A DNA stretch of 64,000 nucleotides from Bacteroidetes bacterium UBA7662 (GTDB taxonomy: Bacteria > Bacteroidota > Bacteroidia > UBA7662). Position numbers and translations under genes: made by a program. The notes beneath the pieces are model-generated. The model did no database searches, was not told the DNA's origin, and saw only the letters and a program-made list of their open reading frames with translations. Every line of letters begins with the position of its first letter. Position 1 is the stretch's first letter. The DNA lies in NCBI GenBank assembly GCA_002483345.1, contig DLHS01000015.1, positions 519,629-583,628 on the forward strand, given 5' to 3'. This document shows positions 25,601 through 32,939 of the stretch, piece after piece.

Positions 25601-28468
25601 GGCAGCGTAGCCAGTGGCGTATTGTTATCTAATGCTGACAGTAACCGTATCACAGGCAATACAATTTTACTGGATACAGCCTCTACCTCAGCTACTCTTT
25701 TTGGAATTGCTTCTTCCGCCAACCTGACCAATGGTACTACAGCTGACAACAGCAACAACAACCTGATTGATTCGAATATCGTATCCGGCGGTTATTACAG
25801 TATCCGTTTGAATGGTGCTGCAGGGCCTGCCGGTAACTTCCGTAACGTTATCAGGGGGAATCAGATCCGCGACTGTTATGCCTACAACATTTACATACTT
25901 CAGGGCAACGAAGTCGTGGTTGAGGGCAATGATATCAGCCGGGCAAACCGCAGCGCAGCTACTACCTTTTATGGTATATACCTGGGTACAGGCACTATCT
26001 CTACCAAGGTTAATGCCAACGCCATTCACAATACACATGACAATATGCCAACCAAAACAGGTGCGGTATATGGTTTGTATGCCACCGCCGCAGATGCTAC
26101 ATCAACCACTGCAAACGTATGGTCGAACAACATGCTGTATAACCTGAATTTGGGTGGTTCCGGCTCTATTTATGGTGTTTATAACTCGAGCAGTGATGGC
26201 AACGAATACCTGCATAACACCTTTTCAATTGACGATACTACCGCCACCGCAGGCCTGGCCTATGCTATTTATCAGACAACTGCCGCAGTTGATATTGCCA
26301 TAAAAAATAATATCATCAGTATAAGCAGAGGTGGAGCAGGTGCCAAATACGCGTTTTATTTCAATACCCCTGCCTCGACTATTGTAAGTAATAACAACGT
26401 ATTGTCGGTAAGATCTACCGCAGGTACCAATGGAATCGGCTTCCATACCTCAGGACATACCACACTGGCTGCATGGCAGGCTGCCAATGGCGGTATTTAT
26501 GATGGAGCGAGTGTAGATGCCGATCCGGGTTTGGTTAATATTTTAACCGGCGACCTCACACCTTCAAACATTGTTGCCAACAACATTGGTGCGAACCTGC
26601 TTACGCAAGTACCGAATGACTTTTACAATATCCCCAGAACGGCTACACCTGACCCCGGAGCTATTGAATTCAATGTGGCAGGTTGTCCTGGTCCTTATTC
26701 CCTGACCATAGACAGTATATCAGCCTATATAGCAGTTGTGAGCTGGTTGAGTGTTGCGAACAACTGGAATGTCGAGTACGGACCGGCAGGCTTCACGCCT
26801 GGTACAGGTATAAAACTGTATAATGTTGCCAGACCGCTTACCCTCACAGGTCTGACGACTAATACCCCCTACGATGTTTATTTCCAGGATAGTTGTGGAA
26901 CAAGCTTGTTGTCGGCCTTTAATGGCCCGCTAAACATAACAACCTCCAAAGACTTTGATCTCAATCTGCAAGCTATAACAGATCCTGAGAACAACACTTG
27001 TGAAGACACTGCGACCCTCGTAAGAGTTGTGGTTAGTAACAAAGGTGCTCTGGCGGTGACAGGTTATGCTGCAACTGTAAATGCAAGTGGTTTGATTACC
27101 ACCAGTATGAATCAGGTCCGCACAACTGCACTGGCTCCGAATGCGACAGATACCATTTCTATGGGTACGCTCAATCTTACCAGCGGTGGAATTCTGACAT
27201 TGGAGGCCTTTGTTTCGGCAGCTACTGATGTATTCAGGACAAACGATACCTTGAGAGCAGCTATTGACATTATCAATGTTCCTGTACCGGTAATCAGTAC
27301 GTCAGCGGATAGTGTTTGTAACGGGAACAGTGTTCAGTTATGGATTGACCCTGCTATTGGTATCAACGATGTAATCTGGATGAATGCAGCCGGGCAGCAA
27401 TTTGCAACGGGCGACACCATCCTTGTCTCTCCGAACCTGACCACCACCTATCTGGCCAAAGGAGCAGGAAGCCAGAACTTCAGTGTAGGTGCTCCCGACA
27501 CTACCATAGGTGCCGCAGCGGCATTCGCTGCTGCCTCCCTGAGTGTTCAGGGTGCCCTTGTGACCGCCCTACAGCCTGTCAGACTTACACGAGCCAAAAT
27601 ATATGCTCAGAATACAGGTTGGGTAGTGGTAATGCTTCGGACAACTGCAGGCACTGAAGTAGACAGGGATTCTGTCTTCGTAAACGTAACCAATGCCTAT
27701 GAGCCCAATGTGGTCAATCTTGACCTGGAAATTCCGGTTGGAGACTGGGAGCTAAACTGCCTCACAAATCAATCAGCAGGTGGTATGTTGCGTAACTCAA
27801 CAGGTGGTGTTTATCCTTATTCGATTCCGAACATCTTCAGCATAACAGGAAATACCTTTAGTACGGTTTACTACTATTATTTCTACGACATGCAGATTAC
27901 CATCGGAGGATGTGAAACAGAGACCACCAGCAAAATTATTGTGGTCAATCCACTGCCTGAAGCATCCTTCACTTCTACCAATACCGGCACCAGCTATCGT
28001 TTTGATGCCAGTGGAAGCTCAGGTGCTACCGCTTACAGCTGGAATTTCGGGGATGGTACCGCAACCACCACACCGGGTGCAGCAGATACCATACTCCATA
28101 CCTATTCACTTGCCGGAACCTTTGATGTGCAACTATTCACTACCAACAGTTGTGGCAGTGATACGCTCAGCCAGCAAATTAATGTCAGCGGTGTGAGTGT
28201 TGAAGAGGTAGATGCTGTTCGAAACCTGCAACTGTATCCAAACCCAAGCAATGGTACAGTGAACATCCGTTTTGAACAGGAAACCGCTCTGTCGGTACAA
28301 CTTACCCTGCGTGATATGAGAGGTCGTATTGTATTTGAGAAACAAATCAAACCGACAGGTGCAAATCATCAGGAGGTACTGCAACTGGATCACCTTGCCA
28401 AAGGTGTATACAACCTTGAAATCAGCAATGATCAGGGCAGGAACTTTAAAAAGGTAGTGCTTCACTAA
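22640..28468 (+). CDS. Giant secreted beta-helix adhesin, type A T9SS sorting domain
   Basis: 1942 aa. Signal peptide at 1-23 (VILSCTEGFSQA); LamG/concanavalin-like domain at about 25-225; Ig-like at 230-320; a right-handed parallel beta-helix module at about 328-775, rich in N-ladders and short turns, opening with GGTYTVGASPSDFATLQDA; CARDB-like at 775-885; a second beta-helix module from 886 to 1345 with the same opening (AGTYTVGSPTSNF), so an internal duplication of about 450 aa; an FN3-like domain to 1440; further beta domains; PKD at about 1770-1850 (YSWNFGDGT); and a C-terminal type A sorting domain (LQLYPNPSNG ... GVYNLEIS). Probably a surface adhesin or polysaccharide-binding protein; pectin-lyase-like activity is not excluded. 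Confidence 0.93.
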   Translation: MRYTRIVLMLAFVILSCTEGFSQALPELLYYRFDTGPAIANDATAPVGSNPASITGSAMSVGNLGLSGTALVGTGTTTDFINTGWNTNLSGSWTIGFWTKDIVPSTTLWYIFGDNTAQSLRCFTNGAAGVDNWRLIGTGLTLQANGAATTAPTYTHFVYDAAAGEARSYVNGVLNQTVAVTSPLTFTGTAPFKIGQYATSSGLNGLMDEFRIYNRALSVSEILTTINGTIVTGPCTTATVDTATASPGIGCVGSSFSLFASNVSFGTGSTYQWQSSADSITFADVPGATNPAIIVSPPTTTFYRLIVGCGSSYDTSTITKVTVLGTTLAGGTYTVGASPSDFATLQDALTTINCGGINGPVTLSIKPGTYTGNHSITSYLNNSLYSLNITSANADANSVIISNNGAGNTFTLTNAQNVSFSTITITTTSANGCLEMTDVRNIGVSSCKINALAGNTTAANRAIYVTRGSNLNISGNEISHAYYGIYIIGQASPGYDSTNIILSNQMSNIYYYGMRLENQHNPTVAANRMFGFVSNVSSSGLYFVRVRDAVVSENEITGYMGAYGIYGSNMNLSPSGQLNRFVNNVISCDFAGTTPRAIYFAAATTDTLDGVELYHNSIHSRINTTSGTANGNLYFTGGSSTAVAWSRINVQNNSVRLTRTGATSALANIYFPDTYASNYYFASNNNFYYEDPLSTNPVARIAAVNHLTLADWQLLGKDTLSVSGDPLYNSTTDLNCIASSPNRNAGVTIPGISTDIIGITRDATPDIGAYEIQVAANDLVASSIVSPSSSVLANTAYPVSFKVVNVGSTTATSFTASYQLGAGTIVSEAFSGSLLPLDTLTFTFTQNLTTPLSGSQILSVWTSGPNGAIDGNLVNDTASQLMCLAIPAGTYTVGSPTSNFPSIDFLGEALSCGGITGPVVFHLDGPGNVVTGNIYLNNVPGRSAVNTITIHGQNDTLVATSKSNNIGAVTLLNVSNVTIRNMVIKIGGSVASGVLLSNADSNRITGNTILLDTASTSATLFGIASSANLTNGTTADNSNNNLIDSNIVSGGYYSIRLNGAAGPAGNFRNVIRGNQIRDCYAYNIYILQGNEVVVEGNDISRANRSAATTFYGIYLGTGTISTKVNANAIHNTHDNMPTKTGAVYGLYATAADATSTTANVWSNNMLYNLNLGGSGSIYGVYNSSSDGNEYLHNTFSIDDTTATAGLAYAIYQTTAAVDIAIKNNIISISRGGAGAKYAFYFNTPASTIVSNNNVLSVRSTAGTNGIGFHTSGHTTLAAWQAANGGIYDGASVDADPGLVNILTGDLTPSNIVANNIGANLLTQVPNDFYNIPRTATPDPGAIEFNVAGCPGPYSLTIDSISAYIAVVSWLSVANNWNVEYGPAGFTPGTGIKLYNVARPLTLTGLTTNTPYDVYFQDSCGTSLLSAFNGPLNITTSKDFDLNLQAITDPENNTCEDTATLVRVVVSNKGALAVTGYAATVNASGLITTSMNQVRTTALAPNATDTISMGTLNLTSGGILTLEAFVSAATDVFRTNDTLRAAIDIINVPVPVISTSADSVCNGNSVQLWIDPAIGINDVIWMNAAGQQFATGDTILVSPNLTTTYLAKGAGSQNFSVGAPDTTIGAAAAFAAASLSVQGALVTALQPVRLTRAKIYAQNTGWVVVMLRTTAGTEVDRDSVFVNVTNAYEPNVVNLDLEIPVGDWELNCLTNQSAGGMLRNSTGGVYPYSIPNIFSITGNTFSTVYYYYFYDMQITIGGCETETTSKIIVVNPLPEASFTSTNTGTSYRFDASGSSGATAYSWNFGDGTATTTPGAADTILHTYSLAGTFDVQLFTTNSCGSDTLSQQINVSGVSVEEVDAVRNLQLYPNPSNGTVNIRFEQETALSVQLTLRDMRGRIVFEKQIKPTGANHQEVLQLDHLAKGVYNLEISNDQGRNFKKVVLH

Positions 28469-28490
28469 TTCTGCCTTTTTCCGAATCAGA

Positions 28491-28520
28491 AACCCTCTCC
28501 TGTTCAGGGGAGGGTTTTTT
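28491..28520 (+). terminator. Intrinsic terminator of the adhesin gene
   Basis: AACCCTCTCC (28491-28500) pairs with GGGGAGGGTT (28507-28516) across a 6-nt loop, with one T-G pair, and is followed by TTTTTT. It lies 22 bp after the adhesin stop. Confidence 0.9.
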
Positions 28521-28546
28521 ATTTTAACCGATTGCACCCCGGCCGC

Positions 28547-28554
28547 TATCTTTG
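28547..28554 (+). promoter_or_regulatory. -7 promoter element of the SDR gene
   Basis: A perfect TAnnTTTG (TATCTTTG). CTGC separates it from the ATG at 28559, so the message should be leaderless. A TTG at 28532-28534 is too close (12 nt) to be a good -33. Confidence 0.65.
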
Positions 28555-28558
28555 CTGC

Positions 28559-29263
28559 ATGTCAGAAAAACGCCTCATTATTGTCACAGGAGTAAGCAAA
28601 GGGATAGGAAAAAGTACCGTAACAGCCCTGCTGGAAGCCGAGTACCGGGTTGCAGGCTGGGGAAGAAACAACCCTGGCATCTCTCACCCTGATTTTCAGT
28701 TTTTTAAATGTGATGTGAGTCACGACAACCAGGTAATCTCGGCCATGATGCAAACACGGCTGAAATTTGGAGATGCCATCTACGGCCTCATCAACAATGC
28801 CGGTTTTGGCCATTTCGGAAAAATTGAGGAATTGCCCCTTGAACAGTGGCACGCCATGTTTAATACCAATGTACACGGACTGATGTACTGTACCCGGGCC
28901 GTGGTGCCTTTTATGAAGACTGCCCAAAAAGGGCATATTATTAACATCAGCTCTATTGCAGGACTGGACGGAGTTGTACAGGGTTCCGGTTATTCCGCCA
29001 CTAAATACGCTGTCAGAGGTATCTCTCACAGCCTTTACAAAGAATTAAGAGAAGATGGCATCAAAGTAAGCTGCGTTTATCCCGGATCGGTTGAAACCAA
29101 TTTTTTTGATTCGGTAGAAGCCATCACAACCAGTAAAAATATGTTGCAACCGGAAGATGTCGCCGCCCTGCTGGTGCAATTGCTCGGCAGCAGCGCCAAT
29201 TTTCTGACCGTCGACGTAGAAATAAGGCCTTTAATGCCCAAAGGACCCAAACCAAAAGCATAG
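28559..29263 (+). CDS. Short-chain dehydrogenase/reductase
   Basis: 234 aa from the ATG at 28559; the longer frame beginning at TTG 28532 runs through the promoter and is rejected. Classical SDR: nucleotide-binding TGVSKGIG, NNAGFG, catalytic Ser in INISSIAG and YSATKYAVRG (Y-x3-K), then PGSVETNFF. Arg in GWGRNNPG after strand 2 hints at NADP(H) preference. It resembles the broad group of cytoplasmic SDRs with unknown substrates. It stands alone between the adhesin terminator and pdhB. Confidence 0.92.
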   Translation: MSEKRLIIVTGVSKGIGKSTVTALLEAEYRVAGWGRNNPGISHPDFQFFKCDVSHDNQVISAMMQTRLKFGDAIYGLINNAGFGHFGKIEELPLEQWHAMFNTNVHGLMYCTRAVVPFMKTAQKGHIINISSIAGLDGVVQGSGYSATKYAVRGISHSLYKELREDGIKVSCVYPGSVETNFFDSVEAITTSKNMLQPEDVAALLVQLLGSSANFLTVDVEIRPLMPKGPKPKA

Positions 29264-29293
29264 ATGAGTTTAGCTTTTTCGGGCCTTTTTACC

Positions 29294-29301
29294 TATAATT
29301 G
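29294..29301 (+). promoter_or_regulatory. Likely -7 element of pdhB
   Basis: TATAATTG differs from TAnnTTTG at one base. It lies 33 nt before the pdhB ATG and overlaps the TTG at which a longer frame would begin, which argues against that longer start. Confidence 0.45.
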
Positions 29302-29334
29302 TGCCCGAAAAGCAAAGCAAAAAAAGCAATATCC

Positions 29335-30318
29335 ATGAGGGAAATTCAGATGCGCGAAGCACTGCGTGAAGCCATGCAGGAAGAAATGCGCCGCGATGAG
29401 CGGGTGTTTCTGATGGGTGAGGAAGTCGCGGAATACAACGGAGCCTATAAAGTAAGTCAGGGCATGCTCGAAGAATTCGGGGCGCGCCGCGTCATCGATA
29501 CCCCTATTGCTGAGCTTGGTTTTGCCGGCATCGGCGTTGGAGCAGCCATGAACGGCCTCCGCCCGGTGATTGAATTTATGACTTTCAACTTCTCTCTCGT
29601 TGCCATCGACCAGGTTGTAAATGCCGCTGCCAAGATGCTGAGTATGTCGGGTGGGCAGTTTAACGTCCCCATGGTCTTCCGTGGCCCCAGCGGTTCGGCT
29701 GGTACGCTGGCAGCACAACACTCACAGGTGTTCGAAAGCTGGTATGCCAATGTGCCCGGCTTAAAAGTTATTTCTCCTTCCAACCCTTATGATGCCAAAG
29801 GCCTGCTCAAATCGGCCATTCGCGACAATGACCCGGTTATTTTCATGGAGTCAGAGCAAATGTATGGCGATAAAGGCGAAGTGCCCGAAGGCGAATACCT
29901 CATTCCCATTGGTGTAGCCGATGTAAAACGCGCCGGTACCGATGTCACGCTGGTATCGTACAACAAAATGATGAAGGTAGTCCTGGCAGCTGCCGAAGAA
30001 CTTGCCAAGCAAGGTATCTCAGCAGAAGTCATCGACTTGCGTACTATCCGCCCTCTCGATCACGAAACCATCATCCAGTCCGTTAAAAAAACGAACCGTC
30101 TGGTGGTAGTTGATGAAAGCTGGCCTTTTGCCTCTATCTCTTCTGAAATTGCTTTCCGTGTACAGCGCAATGCCTTCGATTATCTCGACGCCCCTGTATT
30201 ACGTGTAAACGGCTCAGATGTGCCTATGCCATATGCTTTGCCGCTGGTAGGCGCTTATCTGCCTTCTCTGGAGAAGGTGGTGAAGGCAGTGAATGAGGTG
30301 ATGTATCTGCGGAAGTAG
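29335..30318 (+). CDS. pdhB: Pyruvate dehydrogenase E1 component, beta subunit
   Basis: 327 aa from ATG 29335 (MREIQMREALREAMQEE). It has the transketolase pyrimidine domain (FLMGEEVAEYNGAYKVSQG, IDTPIAELGFAGIGVGAA, EFMTFNFSLVAIDQ) and the C-terminal transketolase domain (EVIDLRTIRPLD, VVDESWPFASISSEIA). With the alpha subunit it binds thiamine diphosphate and decarboxylates pyruvate in the cytoplasmic PDH complex. The alpha subunit and E2/E3 are not in the window, so the genes are split. It starts about 70 bp after the SDR stop and ends at a terminator. Confidence 0.95.
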   Translation: MREIQMREALREAMQEEMRRDERVFLMGEEVAEYNGAYKVSQGMLEEFGARRVIDTPIAELGFAGIGVGAAMNGLRPVIEFMTFNFSLVAIDQVVNAAAKMLSMSGGQFNVPMVFRGPSGSAGTLAAQHSQVFESWYANVPGLKVISPSNPYDAKGLLKSAIRDNDPVIFMESEQMYGDKGEVPEGEYLIPIGVADVKRAGTDVTLVSYNKMMKVVLAAAEELAKQGISAEVIDLRTIRPLDHETIIQSVKKTNRLVVVDESWPFASISSEIAFRVQRNAFDYLDAPVLRVNGSDVPMPYALPLVGAYLPSLEKVVKAVNEVMYLRK

Positions 30319-30377
30319 ACGACAGCCTCCTGCTGGGGGGCGTATTTTCAGGATCTTCGCGGATTCCGGCTCTGTGT

Positions 30378-30412
30378 AACTCCCTGAACTCAGCGGAATC
30401 TGCGTTAAAACC
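30378..30412 (+). repeat. Dispersed intergenic motif, copy 1
   Basis: Reads AACTCC, 3 nt, AACTCAGCG, 4 nt, CTGCGTTAAAA. The same blocks, with different spacer bases, occur inverted at 32563-32599, and 17 bp (30395-30411) match 48372-48388 exactly. AACTCAG and CTGCGTT can form a 7-bp stem with one mismatch. It lies just before the pdhB terminator. Confidence 0.75.
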
Positions 30413-30444
30413 AAGAGGCTGTCCCATTCGAGACAGCCTCTTTT
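30413..30444 (+). terminator. Intrinsic terminator between pdhB and DUF6132 gene
   Basis: AAGAGGCTGTC (30413-30423) pairs perfectly with 30432-30442 around an 8-nt loop and runs into TTTT. Genes on both sides converge on it; the T-run favours the plus strand (pdhB). Confidence 0.85.
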
Positions 30445-30465
30445 CATTGGTAATTCGTGGAAGAA

Positions 30466-30699
30466 CTACTCCTTCCTCTCCTCTTTATCCGTCTCTTTTT
30501 TAACCGGAAACAAACCAACCGCCATATACCCCATAAAGGCAAAATAAAGGGTACTGTTTAAAGGCGAACCCGTGATGGTACAGCCCTCGGTGCAACCATA
30601 AAAATACCAGTAGGCATAACCTCCCACAGCACCCAGCAACAAACCGGCCAGGTGCCGCAGGCTTGCATATTCCTTTAGTTTTACCCGGAACACACTCAT
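30466..30699 (-). CDS. DUF6132-like small membrane protein
   Basis: 77 aa with two membrane helices (LAGLLLGAVGGYAYWYFYG and NSTLYFAFMGYMAVGLFP) and two conserved Cys in GCTEGCTITGSP between them, then a charged tail. The layout (GGYxYW...GC..GxCxIxSxPxNST) matches DUF6132, often found beside rhodanese genes in Bacteroidota. The start overlaps the rhodanese stop by 4 bp. A link to sulfur or sulfane handling is inferred from context. Confidence 0.8.
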   Translation of the reverse strand: MSVFRVKLKEYASLRHLAGLLLGAVGGYAYWYFYGCTEGCTITGSPLNSTLYFAFMGYMAVGLFPVKKETDKEERKE

Positions 30700-30977
30700 A
30701 ACGTTAACAGGCGCATTTGTGCGAGTCCGCCACCATTGTGCACCTCTTCAAAACCCTGTTGCATAAGGTATTGCTGCGCCATGCTGCTGCGGCCGCCACT
30801 CTGGCAATATACCACCAGGGGTCCTGTAAATGCCCGCAGGGTATCCAGTTGATGTGGTAATTCTTCTACCGGGATGTTGATGGCACCGGGGATATTACCG
30901 GCTTCGAACTCCCAACTGCTCCGAACGTCGATGACGGTTGTTTTCTGGTCTGTAAGAATCTCTTTAATTGTTTTCAT
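30696..30977 (-). CDS. Single-domain rhodanese
   Basis: 93 aa from ATG 30977 (a GTG two codons upstream is possible). Core motifs: VIDVRSSWEFEAGNIPGAIN, and active-site loop VVYCQSGGRSSMAQ with the catalytic Cys. Rhodaneses carry sulfane sulfur as a Cys persulfide. No signal peptide, so cytoplasmic. It lies 30 nt after the two-domain MBL-rhodanese gene and overlaps the DUF6132 gene: a three-gene sulfane-sulfur operon. Confidence 0.92.
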   Translation of the reverse strand: MKTIKEILTDQKTTVIDVRSSWEFEAGNIPGAINIPVEELPHQLDTLRAFTGPLVVYCQSGGRSSMAQQYLMQQGFEEVHNGGGLAQMRLLTL

Positions 30978-31007
30978 ATACACTTGATTAATAAATTGTC
31001 TGATATA

Positions 31008-32423
31008 TTAAAGCATGGTTGTCGGGCATACATAGTCCGTAACCGGCATCACCCCTTCTTTTTTGATCTGGGCAAAACCACCACTGACATTGATCAGGTT
31101 ATCGTAACCCCTGGCTTTCAACACAGAGATGAAAATCATCGACCGGTAGCCCCCGGCGCAATGCACCAGGTAGGTCTGGTTTTTATCGATCATCAGCATG
31201 CTGTCGTTGATATAGTCGAGGGGTCCGTTCAGGGCATTGATGACATGCTCGCTGTAATACTCGCTGGCTTTGCGAACATCAAGTATCGGCATCCCCCCTG
31301 TCTGAGCCAATTTTACCATTTCAGCAGTTGTAACTGATTTAATGGTCTCCACCTCATTTCCAGCGGCTTTCCAGCTGGCAAATCCTCCCTGCAGATAACC
31401 AAATGCCTTGTCATAACCCACCCGTGCAAGTCGGATAATGACCTCTTCCTCCCGGCCGGGATCCGTTACCAGCAGTATGGGTTGTTCAATATCGGGTATC
31501 ATGGCACCTACCCAAGGGGCGAAACTGCCGTCGATGCCTATGTTGATGCTGTTCGGGATAAAACCCTTCGCGAAGACTTCCGGATCGCGGGTATCGAGGA
31601 TGAGGGCGTCGGTTTCGTTGGCGGCTGCTTCAAAAGCAGCGGCCGAAAGTGCTTGCTGTCCCCGTTGCAGGACTTCATCGATGCTGTCGTAACCCAGCTT
31701 GTTCATCTTCACATTGAGCGGAAAATAGGCAGGCGGCGGCATCAGCCCGTCGGTAACTTCTTTGATAAACTCTTCCCGTGTCATATTGGCCCGGAGTGCG
31801 TAGTTCGTTTTTTTCTGATTGCCAAGGGTATCGGTGGTTTCCTTACTCATATTTTTACCACAGGCAGACCCTGCGCCATGGGCCGGATAAACAATCACAT
31901 CGTCGTTCAAAGGCATGATTTTGTTCCGCAAAGAGTCGAAAAGCAGGGATGCCAGTCCTTCCTGGGTCATATTGGCAGCTTTCTGGGCCAGATCGGGGCG
32001 ACCAACATCGCCGATAAAAAGGGTATCACCACTGAAAAGGGCTGTTTCCTTGCCATTTTCATCCATCAGCAGATAACTGCTGCTTTCCATGGTATGTCCG
32101 GGTGTATGCAGCACCTTAATTTTGAGCTTCCCCACTGATAATATCTCACCATCCGTTGCCACATGGGCTTCAAAACCCGGCTGGGCGGTAGGTCCGTACA
32201 CGATGGTCGCTCCGCTTTTGGTTGCCAGATCGAGATGTCCTGAGACAAAATCGGCATGAAAGTGTGTTTCCAGCACATATTTTATCTTCAAATCGGCCTG
32301 TTCCGCTCTGTCAAGATAAGGTTTCACTTCGCGCAAGGGATCAATAACTACTGCCTCCCCTTCGCTTTCAATAAAATAGGCTCCCTGAGCCAGACATCCG
32401 GTATAAATCTGTTCTATTTTCAT
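31008..32423 (-). CDS. MBL-fold hydrolase with two rhodanese domains (persulfide dioxygenase-like)
   Basis: 471 aa. An ETHE1-like metallo-beta-lactamase domain at about 1-250, with TGCLAQGAYFIE, metal motif THFHADFVSGH (H54, H56, D58) and LHTPGHTMES, then two rhodanese domains. The first (LILDTRDPEVFAKGF) has VTDPGREEE where a catalytic Cys loop should be, so it is probably inactive. The second (ILDVRKASEYYSEH, YLVHCAGGYRSM) keeps its Cys. ETHE1-type enzymes oxidise glutathione persulfide to sulfite; this form is common in Bacteroidota and usually serves sulfide detoxification. First gene of the operon. Confidence 0.92.
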   Translation of the reverse strand: MKIEQIYTGCLAQGAYFIESEGEAVVIDPLREVKPYLDRAEQADLKIKYVLETHFHADFVSGHLDLATKSGATIVYGPTAQPGFEAHVATDGEILSVGKLKIKVLHTPGHTMESSSYLLMDENGKETALFSGDTLFIGDVGRPDLAQKAANMTQEGLASLLFDSLRNKIMPLNDDVIVYPAHGAGSACGKNMSKETTDTLGNQKKTNYALRANMTREEFIKEVTDGLMPPPAYFPLNVKMNKLGYDSIDEVLQRGQQALSAAAFEAAANETDALILDTRDPEVFAKGFIPNSINIGIDGSFAPWVGAMIPDIEQPILLVTDPGREEEVIIRLARVGYDKAFGYLQGGFASWKAAGNEVETIKSVTTAEMVKLAQTGGMPILDVRKASEYYSEHVINALNGPLDYINDSMLMIDKNQTYLVHCAGGYRSMIFISVLKARGYDNLINVSGGFAQIKKEGVMPVTDYVCPTTML

Positions 32424-32562
32424 ATTGGTTATTTTTATCTAAATATCGGATACAAATTTCAGGAATTTCTCTGACTCGTTATGCAACCTGAGTTACAGTG
32501 ACGTTTTTTTCTTTCAGACATTGAGATTTCGAGATGGGTTTTCCTTGATATTTCAGCCTGGT

Positions 32563-32599
32563 GGTTTTTTAACGCAGCATACGCTGAGTTAGAGGAGTT
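32563..32599 (-). repeat. Dispersed intergenic motif, copy 2
   Basis: On the minus strand: AACTCC, TCT, AACTCAGCG, TATG, CTGCGTTAAAAAACC. The fixed blocks are those of 30378-30412, with the 3-nt and 4-nt spacers changed. Confidence 0.75.
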
Positions 32600-32726
32600 T
32601 CACGAAGGTTCCATAAGCCTGTCATTTCGAGAAGGTTTTCCCATAAAAAAACAGACAGGCAAACCGTATCGGGAAAGACAGGCGGCCAGCGGCCCGGCAG
32701 ATTTCTGCCAGAGGGAAGCTTTTTGT

Positions 32727-32760
32727 CCGACCCCTACAGGGTCGGGGTTAGGGTTGGGGG
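32727..32760 (+). promoter_or_regulatory. Hairpin overlapping a G-quadruplex motif
   Basis: CCGACCC (32727-32733), loop CTACA, GGGTCGG (32739-32745) is a 7-bp hairpin. The same GGG starts a canonical G4 motif, G3-TC-G4-TTA-G3-TT-G5 (32739-32760). The hairpin and the quadruplex use the same bases and exclude each other. It lies about 320 bp before miaA. Confidence 0.55.
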
Positions 32761-32771
32761 CGGCTTACGCC

Positions 32772-32939
32772 TTACGCATCTTGCGGCCCTACAGGCCGTT
32801 TACGCATCTTGCGGCCCTACAGGCCGTTTACACATCTTGTGGCCCTACAGGCCGTTTACGCATCTTGCGGCCCTACAGGCCGCTTACACATCTTGTGGCC
32901 CTACAGGCCGCTTACGCGGATTGTGGCCTTGCAGGCTGC
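32772..32939 (+). repeat. Six tandem 28-bp hairpin units
   Basis: Units start at 32772, 32800, 32828, 32856, 32884 and 32912. Each begins TTACGCATCTTG or TTACACATCTTG and ends in a hairpin of CGGCC or TGGCC, loop CTACA, GGCCG. Units 1 and 2 are identical; units 3 and 5 share paired changes (G to A in TTACACA, C to T in TTGTGG); the last unit is decayed, with loop TTGCA. There are no spacers, so this is not a CRISPR. All three plus frames stay open, which gives false small ORFs. Confidence 0.9.

Noticed and set aside
28532..28558. TTG start giving a 243-aa SDR
   Set aside because: The extension runs through a perfect -7 promoter box, and ATG 28559 begins exactly where SDR homology begins.
32772..32939. 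CRISPR array
   Set aside because: The 28-bp units abut directly with no spacers, and no cas genes are in the window.
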